Positions 1-7,900 of a stretch of DNA of 19,780 nucleotides are shown piece by piece. The DNA comes from JBIOJM01 sp044450785 (GTDB lineage: Bacteria > Planctomycetota > Planctomycetia > Isosphaerales > Isosphaeraceae), in contig JBIOJM010000177.1 in the NCBI GenBank assembly GCA_044450785.1, positions 1-19,780 of the forward strand, written 5' to 3'. The notes under the pieces were generated by a model. The model saw nothing but the letters and a program-made list of their open reading frames with translations. It made no database searches and was not told the DNA's origin. Each line of letters starts with the position of its first letter. The stretch's first letter is position 1. Both the position numbers and the translations under genes were made by a program.

Positions 1-636
1 CATTTTGCCCATGCATTTTTTCTGGAACGCGTAGTCACCGACGGACAGGATCTCGTCAACGATGAGGATTTGCGGCTCAAGATGAGCGGCAACGGCGAAG
101 GCCAACCGTACGTACATACCCGACGAATAGCGCTTCACCGGCGTATCCAGGAATTTTTCGATCTCCGAGAAGGCGATGATCTCATCGAGCTTGCGAGTGA
201 TCTCGGCCTTTCTCATACCCAGCATTGCTCCGTTCAGGTAGATGTTCTCACGCCCTGTGAGCTCGGGATGAAACCCCGTGCCCACTTCCAGCAGTGAGGC
301 GACCCGCCCGCGCAGCCGTGCGATCCCCTCAGTCGGCTCGACGATCCGGCTCAGGATTTTCAGCAGTGTTGATTTGCCCGCGCCGTTACGGCCGACGATG
401 CCGATAACCTCACCCCGCTCCACCTCAAAAGTGACATCCCGCAATGCCCAGAACAAGGTGCCTTGGTGACTCGGGTTCCACTTACCCTCCTTGAAAAACT
501 GTGTGGCGGAGTGAATCGCATTGGAAACGGTTTCGCGCAAGGTGAAGGCAGTCCCGAGCCGGACGTTGGTCTGCTGCTTGGTACCCAGGCGATAGCTCTT
601 GCTGATTTTGTCGCAGGTGATAATGGGTCGGCTCAT
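1..636 (-). CDS. ABC transporter ATP-binding protein, Wzt/TagH polysaccharide-export type (partial, C-terminus off the window)
   Basis: This is the nucleotide-binding subunit of an ABC-2 exporter that moves a lipid-linked polysaccharide across the inner membrane, powered by ATP at the cytoplasmic face. The 212 visible codons read without interruption from an ATG at 636 to the window edge. Visible motifs are Walker A GRNGAGKST (residues 82-90), the O-antigen-exporter stretch LLEVGTGFHPELTGREN (115-131), the ABC signature YSSGM (170-174) and Walker B LIVDE (191-195) followed by SVGD. The H-loop and any C-terminal carbohydrate-binding domain would lie beyond position 1. There is no clear Shine-Dalgarno sequence before the ATG; the start is chosen because the family motif IITCDKISKSYRLG follows at once. 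It lies 137 bp downstream of the matching permease gene, which is broken. Family assignment is firm; the transported substrate is unknown. Confidence 0.95.
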   Translation of the reverse strand, partial: MSRPIITCDKISKSYRLGTKQQTNVRLGTAFTLRETVSNAIHSATQFFKEGKWNPSHQGTLFWALRDVTFEVERGEVIGIVGRNGAGKSTLLKILSRIVEPTEGIARLRGRVASLLEVGTGFHPELTGRENIYLNGAMLGMRKAEITRKLDEIIAFSEIEKFLDTPVKRYSSGMYVRLAFAVAAHLEPQILIVDEILSVGDYAFQKKCMGKM

Positions 637-1378
637 CGTGGGTGATCGAGTCCTGGATTAGGAGGTGCTCGCGAAATGGGACAGGCACCTTGATACGCCG
701 CGGAGCCAGGCCCTTGTTGCTCGCGTTTCTAGAGGAAAACCATGAGGGTGCGGCGGTATTGAACGAATCGAGATCAAGCGAAGTCGGCGAAGCGACGCTC
801 GGTCCGACGGAAATAGTAGACGGCAACCAGGAAAGATACCAGGGCGGATGCCGTGGAAATCGCCAGACTCTGAAAATGCCAGGGCCGTCCGTAAATAGCC
901 GAGCGATACGCGGTAACAATCCCGAACATCGGATTGAGGGCCAGAAACCAGTGATACTTCTGTGGGATCACGCGTACCGGATAAATCACCGGGGTGACAT
1001 ACATAAAACTCTGCACGAGGAAAGGAACCAAGTGCTTGAAGTCGCGATAGAAGACCGTCAGCGCTGACAGCATCACGCCCAAGCTCAACGTGGCGATCAG
1101 TGTCACCACGATCAGTAGAGGCACGAAGATGACCGTCCAGCTCGGCGTGACCTGGTAATAGAGCAACACGAATGCGTAGATCCCCAGAGAATAAGCCAAG
1201 TCGACCAAGAATACGGAAGCGGCCGCGATCGGCACGAACAGGCGAGGGAAGTATACCTTGGTCAGTAGGTTTTGTTGGGTGGTCAAGCTTAGCGCGGCCG
1301 CCGCGAACCCTTGTGAGAACAGCGTCCAGGGGATCAATGCGGCGAAGATGAACACGGGTAGGGGACACCTTCAACTCG

Positions 1379-1386
1379 GACTGACA
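1379..1386. repeat. Target-site duplication, downstream copy
   Basis: The plus strand reads GACTGACA here (TGTCAGTC on the coding strand). It is identical to the copy at 1673-1680 and touches the terminal inverted repeat of the inserted element directly. In the permease reading frame it covers the residues LSV. Confidence 0.88.
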
Positions 1387-1408
1387 GGGTGTAACCGACG
1401 ATTGATGT
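1387..1408 (+). repeat. Terminal inverted repeat of the inserted element (one end)
   Basis: On the plus strand this end begins GGGTGTAACCG and ends with the 11-bp core ACGATTGATGT. It matches the inverse of 1651-1672 at 18 of 22 positions; all four mismatches fall in the outer 11 bp. Confidence 0.85.
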
Positions 1409-1650
1409 TACCGCGGCGATGACCCGGTCCTTCTCGGAACGACTCAGCTCGTGGGGGGGCCGCAAGCTGTCGAGTTGCTTCTTGAGATCTGCGATCGGCC
1501 CGGCTTTTGTCGTCAGACGTGTTCCATCCGTGTCCACGACGACCTTGCCATCGGCGTCGAAGATGTGAAAGTGGAGCACACCCTTCACGTCGGCGACGAT
1601 GACCAGATTCTGGCCCAACGTCGGGATTCGACTGACGTCGCTTTCCGAAG

Positions 1651-1672
1651 ACATCAATCGTAGATCAAACCC
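1651..1672 (-). repeat. Terminal inverted repeat of the inserted element (other end)
   Basis: On the minus strand this end begins GGGTTTGATCT and ends with the core ACGATTGATGT. The core is perfectly shared with the opposite end and is not seen elsewhere in the window, so this is a single copy here. Confidence 0.85.
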
Positions 1673-1680
1673 GACTGACA
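1673..1680. repeat. Target-site duplication, upstream copy
   Basis: The plus strand reads GACTGACA, the second copy of the 8-bp direct repeat flanking the element. In the permease frame it covers VSV right after FFFGRL, the end of the first membrane span. Confidence 0.88.
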
Positions 1681-2075
1681 CCAACCGCCCGAAGAAGAAC
1701 GTGAAGATCAGCATCAGCATTAAGGGGTGCAAGATCGCCCACGCGCTGCCCAGGACTGTCTGCTTGTACCGCACCGAGATGTCGCGCCAGATCAAAAAGG
1801 TCAGCAGTTCGCGGTACTCGAACATTTCCTTCCAGTCGATCGCAACCCATCCAGGCTGCGGCTGGATCACGATCTCCGGGGAATCAGCGTCATCCTCGGC
1901 CAGAGAAGCTAAATCGGTGCGGACGGCCGCCGAATCAGAACGGTGCCTTTGCGGCGGCGAAATCAGCGAATCTCCAGTTTCGATCATGGCGACAAAACGA
2001 AGTTGGTAGAGGTAAAATGGGCCTGAATTGCGATCATGACTATATCTTTGAGGAAATCGCCAAGGAAGCCGAGGG

Positions 2076-3245
2076 CTAGGCGCGCATCAACCCGAGCCGC
2101 TTGAGCACGCCGGCAAACGTTTGGACGAAGGAGTCGGTGCGGTAGGAGTCGGCCAGCACCCGGTACGCGTTGTCGGCGATGCGGGCTCGCTCCGTTTCCC
2201 GTTCCAGGTAATGGGCACACGTCTCGGCCAGGTCCGCATAGTCCCAGCGCACGGGGATGTAGGTCTCGCCGGGGACGAAGATGTGCGGATAAGTGCGGAG
2301 GTGGCCCATATCGGGCTTGATCAGAAGGCAGCCGTAGATGATCGCCTCAACATCACGCCCGCAAGCTTCGCCATAACCGAATGGACTAACACAGATGCGG
2401 CTGCGGTGCAATTCCTCGTAGTACTGTCGGCGCGGGACTCGGCTCGTCGGCAACGACAAGATGATACGATAGCGGGCGCGCAGCGGCTCCAGCTTCGCGA
2501 TGACAGGGTTGCGGAGGGAGAAGCTCCAATCTTGCGGGAGAGAGCCGCGGCAGAGAATATCCATGTCCTTTGTCGATGGTGAGGGTGGCTTCGCCTGCTT
2601 GAACAGATGGGCGTGCTTGTCATCCAGTGCGGTGCTCCAGCCCAAGTGGAGCTTGCCGAGGTCAGCAGGCTCGAGTACGCCCGAGCGCGGGATCTCTCCG
2701 ATTGGGACGCCGTACACCTTCCACACGTAGTCGGTCACGTTGCTCTTACCGATGAACGGCCGGAGGTAGTTGTCGTCGGAGGCGAAGACCCCTTTCTTAA
2801 CATAGAGGTCAACCGACTGTAAAACCTCCGGCCACTGGACACACACGTCGTCGTCGCCGTCGAAGTACACTAAGCTTGTGCCGGTTCCGGAAATCCGCTC
2901 GCGGAATTGGAAGACGATCCGGCCCGCCTCCCGTGCCCGGAAATTGAGCTTTAACCCCACAGCGTGGAACCGAGAAAGGGCAGCGCGGTTGAGTCGCATG
3001 CCGTCGGAAAGACGCATGTAATAGAACACGACCCCCAGCCTACTTCGCAGCAGGCCTGCGTAGCGGCGCAACGGGGCGAACTGCTGCTCGCTCGCGTAAG
3101 CTACGCCATCACTGACGATCAGAAAACGGATGGGGACGGCTTTCGAGTTCAACATCCGCCGGAACCCGGCCTTCACTAAACCCAGCCGGTATGCGCCGGG
3201 GTACTGCAGGCGGTATTGGAGCTCGGTACGCAACTGCCTCAACAT
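2076..3245 (-). CDS. Glycosyltransferase, GT1-like (GT-B fold) with C-terminal SPFG/GE motif
   Basis: This is a predicted cytoplasmic glycosyltransferase of 389 residues that would add one sugar to the growing glycan. The N-terminal part carries VPIRFLIVSDGVAYASEQQFAPL (about 37-59). The C-terminal donor-binding region has SRICVSPFGYGEACGRDVEA (282-301) and YGCLLIKPDMGHLRTYPHIF, the acidic and proline/lysine pattern of GT1-like proteins also related to exostosin-type enzymes. A DGDDD run lies near residue 130. The start is uncertain. A TTG at 3317, only 6 bp after the upstream stop, would add 24 basic residues with no family character; the ATG at 3245 gives MLRQLRTELQYR, like the N-termini I recall for relatives, and is preferred. 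It sits between the FAD enzyme and the exporter permease. Donor and acceptor sugars cannot be told from sequence. Confidence 0.82.
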   Translation of the reverse strand: MLRQLRTELQYRLQYPGAYRLGLVKAGFRRMLNSKAVPIRFLIVSDGVAYASEQQFAPLRRYAGLLRSRLGVVFYYMRLSDGMRLNRAALSRFHAVGLKLNFRAREAGRIVFQFRERISGTGTSLVYFDGDDDVCVQWPEVLQSVDLYVKKGVFASDDNYLRPFIGKSNVTDYVWKVYGVPIGEIPRSGVLEPADLGKLHLGWSTALDDKHAHLFKQAKPPSPSTKDMDILCRGSLPQDWSFSLRNPVIAKLEPLRARYRIILSLPTSRVPRRQYYEELHRSRICVSPFGYGEACGRDVEAIIYGCLLIKPDMGHLRTYPHIFVPGETYIPVRWDYADLAETCAHYLERETERARIADNAYRVLADSYRTDSFVQTFAGVLKRLGLMRA

Positions 3246-3323
3246 CGCCTTGGTAATGGCTTGGCTCCCTGGTACCCGTACGGACCGGCGTCGCAAGCTA
3301 CCGGTTCCAACCGGCAACGCTTC

Positions 3324-4610
3324 TCAATTGGCCGTGAGGTTGAACCGGTCAGCGAGTGCAATCGCTCGCCGCATGCACTCATCGGAGTTGATGTAGTCGA
3401 ACTGGGCGAACCGGCCGCACAGGTCAACGTTGATCGAGGCAAAATAGTCGTGGAGGATTTTGGTGTTCTTGTAGTAGTCTAGGTCGTAGACTGGGTAGCC
3501 GTACTTGCAACGGGTCACGTCGGTGACGATAATGCGCCGCTTATCGAGCAAGCCCTCGCGGTTGAGGTCCTCGATCACGCGTTCGGTCAGCGCCGCGTCG
3601 GACATTTCGTGGATGCCGTCGCCGGGGTTCGTCGTGATCTCGGCGATGAGCGACGAGGTTCCCGGTTTGACGAGTTCCTTGCTGAAGAAACCCATATAAC
3701 ACAAGCGATGGGTGACGACGTTCGGGTCGGGTATGTATAAGGCGCTGTGCTGTAACAGCGACTCGTCATTGAGAGCGATGAAGACGACGTTGATCGTGTT
3801 GTATCGAAGGCTGGCGACAGCCTTTTCGACTTCGTCGGGGACTCCCTCGAAGCAGGCGATCGCTTCATGGATCGGGAAGGTGACGACAATCTGGTCGTAG
3901 GACCGGCCGCCGCTGCTGCCGGCGACAGCCCAGCCACTGCCCTGTCGGCGGATGCTCTCGACGCGAAAGCCACAAGTGACCACCCCATCTGGCTTGAGGG
4001 TCGCATCGACCAGCGCCTGGACTCCTCCCTTCTTGGGATACTTGAAGTAGAGCTGGTGCAAGTATCCCTCGGTCTCGTGCCCCAGAGCCGACTTGACGAT
4101 GTCTTCCAACGGGGGGCTGGGGATACGGTCGACCCACTCGAGACTCATCTGGTCGGTGGCGATGTTCCAAATTTTTTCGTTATATGGGATGAGGTACATC
4201 TCGGCGAGGCCCTTACCGAAGCGGTGGTAACACCACTCCCGCAGGTTGGTCGGCCTGGGATACTCGCCTCGCTTTAAGTAGCCAATGAGGCACTCGTAGA
4301 TGTCCTCCTTGTCGAGCACTCCCAGCCCGTTCTCAAACGGGTACTTGACGAACCGATTCTTGAAGTAAATCTTGTTCGCCCGCTTTGCGTAGCCACAGTT
4401 ATCCCCCAGGAGTTCCTCGACAAGCTGGTTGATCTGCTGGCTCTTCGAAAAGAGGATGTGGCCTCCGATGTCGTAGCCGAAACCGTCCTTGAAGATAGTG
4501 CTGCAAAGTCCGCCGGGATGGCCAGAGGCCTCAAGCACCTCGCTGGGGTGCCGCAGGTAGCGCTGAAGAGTGATCCCGCTGATGCCTCCTCCGAGGATCC
4601 CGACGTTCAT
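3324..4610 (-). CDS. FAD-dependent oxidoreductase, UDP-galactopyranose mutase/protoporphyrinogen oxidase-like
   Basis: This flavoprotein has 428 residues. The N-terminal Rossmann FAD motif ILGGGISG (residues 5-12) is followed by LEASGHPGGLCST and YDIGGHILF, the conserved early segments of UDP-galactopyranose mutases and related amine-oxidase-type flavoenzymes. Further on come YLIPYNEKIWN and the C-terminal RFAQFDYINSDECMRRAIAL, the FAD-contacting end of this group. In a polysaccharide locus such proteins usually rearrange or oxidise a nucleotide sugar or a lipid-linked sugar, but the exact reaction is not decidable here. The ATG at 4610 is chosen because it puts the dinucleotide fold at the very N-terminus and has GGGAG 10 nt upstream; a TTG at 4670 would add 20 residues without character. 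The glycosyltransferase downstream follows with close spacing. Confidence 0.85.
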   Translation of the reverse strand: MNVGILGGGISGITLQRYLRHPSEVLEASGHPGGLCSTIFKDGFGYDIGGHILFSKSQQINQLVEELLGDNCGYAKRANKIYFKNRFVKYPFENGLGVLDKEDIYECLIGYLKRGEYPRPTNLREWCYHRFGKGLAEMYLIPYNEKIWNIATDQMSLEWVDRIPSPPLEDIVKSALGHETEGYLHQLYFKYPKKGGVQALVDATLKPDGVVTCGFRVESIRRQGSGWAVAGSSGGRSYDQIVVTFPIHEAIACFEGVPDEVEKAVASLRYNTINVVFIALNDESLLQHSALYIPDPNVVTHRLCYMGFFSKELVKPGTSSLIAEITTNPGDGIHEMSDAALTERVIEDLNREGLLDKRRIIVTDVTRCKYGYPVYDLDYYKNTKILHDYFASINVDLCGRFAQFDYINSDECMRRAIALADRFNLTAN

Positions 4611-4987
4611 GGATGAGTCGCTCCCGAGGAGAATCGAACGCCGAGAATTGGTTTCGGTCCTGGTCTCCAACCCGTGAGATCAACATCGCGGTCATGGGAC
4701 CCTCGGAAAACGCAGGAGACCTTTGGTCGAACCGAGACGATCCGGGTCAAGAGAGGACTCATCGACAATACCTCTGGCTGGCGGCGTGTCGAACGCGGTT
4801 GGTGAAGGTCCATTGGCCGCCCATTGTGGTCGGTCGCGGCACGTTCAGGTTGGTTTTTTATCGAACATCCCCGCCTGGGCGCTGCCGATCATCGAGTCGA
4901 TTGCCGGATGGCGGATCACCACTCTCGGCTCGACTGCTTCCACAGGCCCAACAACAGCATCACCACGTTCTGGACGAACCGGACCGG
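4611..4987. other. Intergenic gap within the operon, no gene recognised
   Basis: The 377 bp between the FkbH fusion stop and the FAD enzyme start contain only short ORFs in shifting frames on both strands, none with recognisable motifs. Immediately after the FkbH stop there is a tiny palindrome (ACCGGTCCGGT on the minus strand) with no T-run, too weak to call a terminator. A T6 run on the plus strand near 4855-4860 has no stem. The stretch could hold an internal promoter or a decayed gene, but I see no convincing -35/-10 pair. Confidence 0.4.
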
Positions 4988-7900
4988 TCAACAGGTCGTA
5001 GGGATGGATTCGGGAGTGTGCCTTGATGGTTCGGCCAAGGCTGGCTCAAGCCGGGCCGCCGGCTTGTCGGCAAGGGCATTGTCGATATACGACTGCATCC
5101 GCTCGGCCAGGATCGATACGTGGGGCTGCTGGAGCATGCTGGAGTGGCCGCCAGGGGCATCGTAGACGCGGACTCCTCGCGTTGCGCGCCGGCCCCAGCC
5201 GAGTAGTGGATCGTCGTAGCGCTCGATGTAGGGCTCGTCGGGGCCTTCGCCGCACGTGGCCCGGAACAGCACAAGCTCCCCGTCGAATAACCCGTCGGGC
5301 TGGTAGCCCTTCTCAGCAAATAGATAGATAGTCCGCACCGGAATCTGTTCCAGGACGCGGGGTAAGTGCAGACGTCGATCAACGTGGTAGCGGAGCCATC
5401 TCACCCGAATCCCGTCTCGCAACTCCTTGAGGCGCTGCCCGACCAGGTATGTCGTCAGGTTCTTGGCCTTGTACAGGGCCTTGGCAAGGACCGCCAGTAC
5501 CATGCGGTCGAATCGGACCGATTCATCCTGGCGGAACGCCGTGGAAAAGCTGCGGATTCGCTGGCTGGCGAAGTACCAGGTTTTGAGCGGTGCAGCAACG
5601 TCAGCCGCATCGAGCAGGGCGACCATGGCTACTTTTTCTTGCTGGCTCTGCAATTGCCGCGCGATCTCAAAGGCAATCACGCCGCCGGCGCACATCCCAC
5701 CCACCAAGTAGGGACCATGGGGTTGGATTGAACGGATCCGGTCGATGTGATGGGCCGCCATCTCGGTGATTCGAGTGTGCACAATGGGGGCGTTCTCCCG
5801 TGAGCAGGGCTGAAGGCCGTAGACCGGATGCTCCGACTTCAGAAGGAGGGCCAAGTTGCGATAGAGCATGGTCTCGCCTTCGCCGTCGTGGACGAGGAAC
5901 AGCGGTGGTTTGTCCCCCCCGTCGCGGATCGGCACTAGAGAATCCCGGCTCGAGACACCCGCGACCAAGCGGGCGAGCTCCTCGACGGTTGGAGCTTCGA
6001 TCAAGACGGTGAGAGGCAGGCGTTTGTCGAACTGCCGCTCGATCTGGGCGAAGAGGTCGACGGCCAAAAGAGAGGTCCCACCCAAGTCGAAGAAATCGTC
6101 CTTGATCCCCACCGGGCTAAACCGCAGCAGGCCGGCCCAGAGCTTGGTCAGCGCCGTCTCGATTTCGGTTCGCGGCGCGATGTAAGGCCGGTCCAGTGCA
6201 GAGCTTCCCCGCTGGCGGTTGGAGTGGACGCCGAGGATCTCAAACACCTGCTCGGGCAAAAATAGCTCGGTGGCAATCCGCTCGAACCGTTGCGACCTGC
6301 CCTTTGAATCAACCAACGGGTTGCCCGTTGAAGTTGCTTCTTCGCCGGTGACCGTTTCGCCATTGAGCCTCGCCACCTCAGGGGTATGTGCGATGGTCGT
6401 GGCCGTCTCCACGGGAATGTCGTATCGCCAGCCTCCCTCGATCTCCTGCCGGAAGCCGGCAGCTACACTTTGGAGGAAGTTGTGCGCCGGTAGATTCTTT
6501 CGGGTGGGGATCAAGGTCGCGTTGACCAGGGATAACTGCCGCTGCCGGGCGATTTTCCCGAGATCGTTGAGCATTCGGTGCTCGACCTCTCGGCCCAGCG
6601 CCCGGCAGCTCAGCAGGAAGGTGTCAATCTCCAAGGTGTTGCCTTCTACGGCGAAGATCATCACGCCGACAAGGCCGTAGTCGCCGAACCGGTCGCTGAC
6701 TTCTACCACCCGGCATTCCAGACGCGACTTCGAAAGCCGCTGGATTTCAGCGTCGGTGCGGCGGATGGTGGTGAAGTTGAACTGGTTGGTCCGTTGCGTG
6801 AGCTGGGCAACACGAGATAGTTGCAGCAGTGCAAACTCGGAAATCTTGACCCGAAGATCCAATCCGGCGAGGAACTCCTCAATGGTCAAAGCTTGCTTCT
6901 GAAATCGGCTACGCTCGATCTCCTGTTTGTACATCGTTGTCCGCTGCTGGTCCTCGGAGGTCACATTCAGGCAGTCGAACGGCCAGACATGCTCGAGGAA
7001 CCTGGCGATATCCCCCTCGATCGGCAACCGCAGCGTCAGAACCTCCGGGCAGCCGGCCTGGACCTCGGCACACTCGATGGGGTTATCATCGAGGAAGATG
7101 AAGCTGTCCAGCCCGAGGTTCAGCTCTTGCGCCAGCGACTCGATGTTTTCGGACTTGGGCTTCCAGTTGATCCGCCAGGAGACCAGGTGATCCCGCTTCA
7201 GGACCATGTCCCGACGCTGCTCGAACACGTCGAGCACGTCGGACTCGTCGTTCTTGCTGCACAGGCAGAGCAAGAACCCTTTACCCGCCAGTTCCACCAT
7301 GAACTGCTGCAGCCGTCTCCAAGCTGGCGGGATCGCGATGCCAGCGGTCCCCTCTTCGCCAACCACGCCTTTCCACAGAGTGTTGTCGCAGTCCAAGACG
7401 ACGACCTTGTGAGAGGAGCTCGTCAGCGCGTGGGTCTTGCGGGCCAGGATTGTCCCCAAGGCGGTGTAGAACAAGGGAGTGTAGGGGATGTGCCCGAGCT
7501 GGTCCCGCTGCGGATCGTAGTAGACGCCGACCGGATAGCGGTCGAAATCATCGGAACGGATTAGACAGACACCGGAAACCCCAGACAGGGCCGCGATGAC
7601 CCGCTTCTCGACGTGCTCGAACAGGATCCGAGTCTCTTGATCGGCCGTCGTCGCCGGTGAGGCCGGGCAGAGGCCGAGAATCAGCGGCGTCGATGAGCGG
7701 GCCGCCATCGTTCGCACCGCGTCGATGAGGTCGTCTGCATTTCGCGACAGGTGTTCCTCGATCTTCTGCCGGCTCGTTGATTCACTGTGGGCTCTCTGCC
7801 AGTCCTCCACCCGGATCAAGACAAGATTGACCCCCTTGCGGTTCCGCCCCACCAGGCTGCCCGGATCGAGTAACTGTTGAAATACTTGGTTGTAGGGGGC

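Larger units (their letters stand above)
1387..1672 (-). mobile_element. MITE-like element with terminal inverted repeats and a through-reading ORF, inserted in the ABC permease gene
   Basis: This 286-bp segment is absent from the permease family: the flanking residues FFGRLVSV and RVEGVPYP are normally adjacent. Read on the coding strand it starts GGGTTTGATCT and ends in the inverse of GGGTGTAACCG; both ends continue into the same 11-bp core ACGATTGATGT, giving 22-bp inverted repeats identical at 18 positions. A perfect 8-bp direct repeat abuts both ends, as expected of a target-site duplication. It encodes no transposase. It is open throughout in the host frame; the peptide contains LVIVADVKGVLHFHIFDADG, VVVDTDGTRL, IADLKKQLDSL and SEKDRVIAAVTSIVG. 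From memory (unchecked), similar peptides recur as short hypothetical proteins in large-genome planctomycetes and other bacteria. Element plus one target copy is 294 bp, so the insertion preserves frame. Which transposase mobilises it is unknown; several insertion-sequence families make 8-bp duplications. Confidence 0.88.
774..1987 (-). pseudogene. ABC-2 polysaccharide export permease (Wzm/TagG type), interrupted by an inserted element and a 1-nt frameshift
   Basis: This is the membrane subunit partnering the ATPase at 1-636. The N-terminal part (ATG at 1987) has the family hallmarks ELLTFLIWRDISVRYKQT and LGSAWAILHPLMLMLIF (residues 60-95, first membrane span). The C-terminal part has FAALIPWTLFSQGF, LLTKVYFPRLFVP and the late motif FLVQSFMYVTPVIYP, ending at a TGA at 774. 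Between them residues 106-203 are foreign (the element at 1387-1672 plus one copy of its 8-bp duplicated site). Just after it, at VEGVPYP (about 1356-1364), the frame is lost: the original frame hits a stop at 1334-1336, while the continuation VFIFAALIPWT lies in the neighbouring frame. Restoring one base, most simply a C in CCCCTACCCG, rejoins the halves. Without the insert the protein would be about 306 residues, normal for Wzm. It may be a true pseudogene, or the frameshift may be a sequence error and the insert tolerated in a periplasmic loop. Confidence 0.9.

Noticed and set aside
1345..1370. Programmed ribosomal frameshift joining the two halves of the permease
   Set aside because: A -1 slip would be needed, but the local sequence (CCCCTACCCGTG) is not a canonical slippery heptamer, and relatives of this permease family are not known to use frameshifting. 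A lost base explains it more simply.
4611..4685. tRNA-like stretch (GTTCGATTCTCC on the minus strand) near the FAD enzyme start
   Set aside because: The TTCGATTC looks like a T-loop, but its flanks do not form a T-stem and no acceptor, D or anticodon arm can be folded around it.
6821..7564. 247-codon plus-strand ORF opposite the FkbH domain
   Set aside because: It is an antisense reading of a gene with clear HAD motifs; GC-rich coding DNA often leaves such long antisense frames. It has no recognisable motif.
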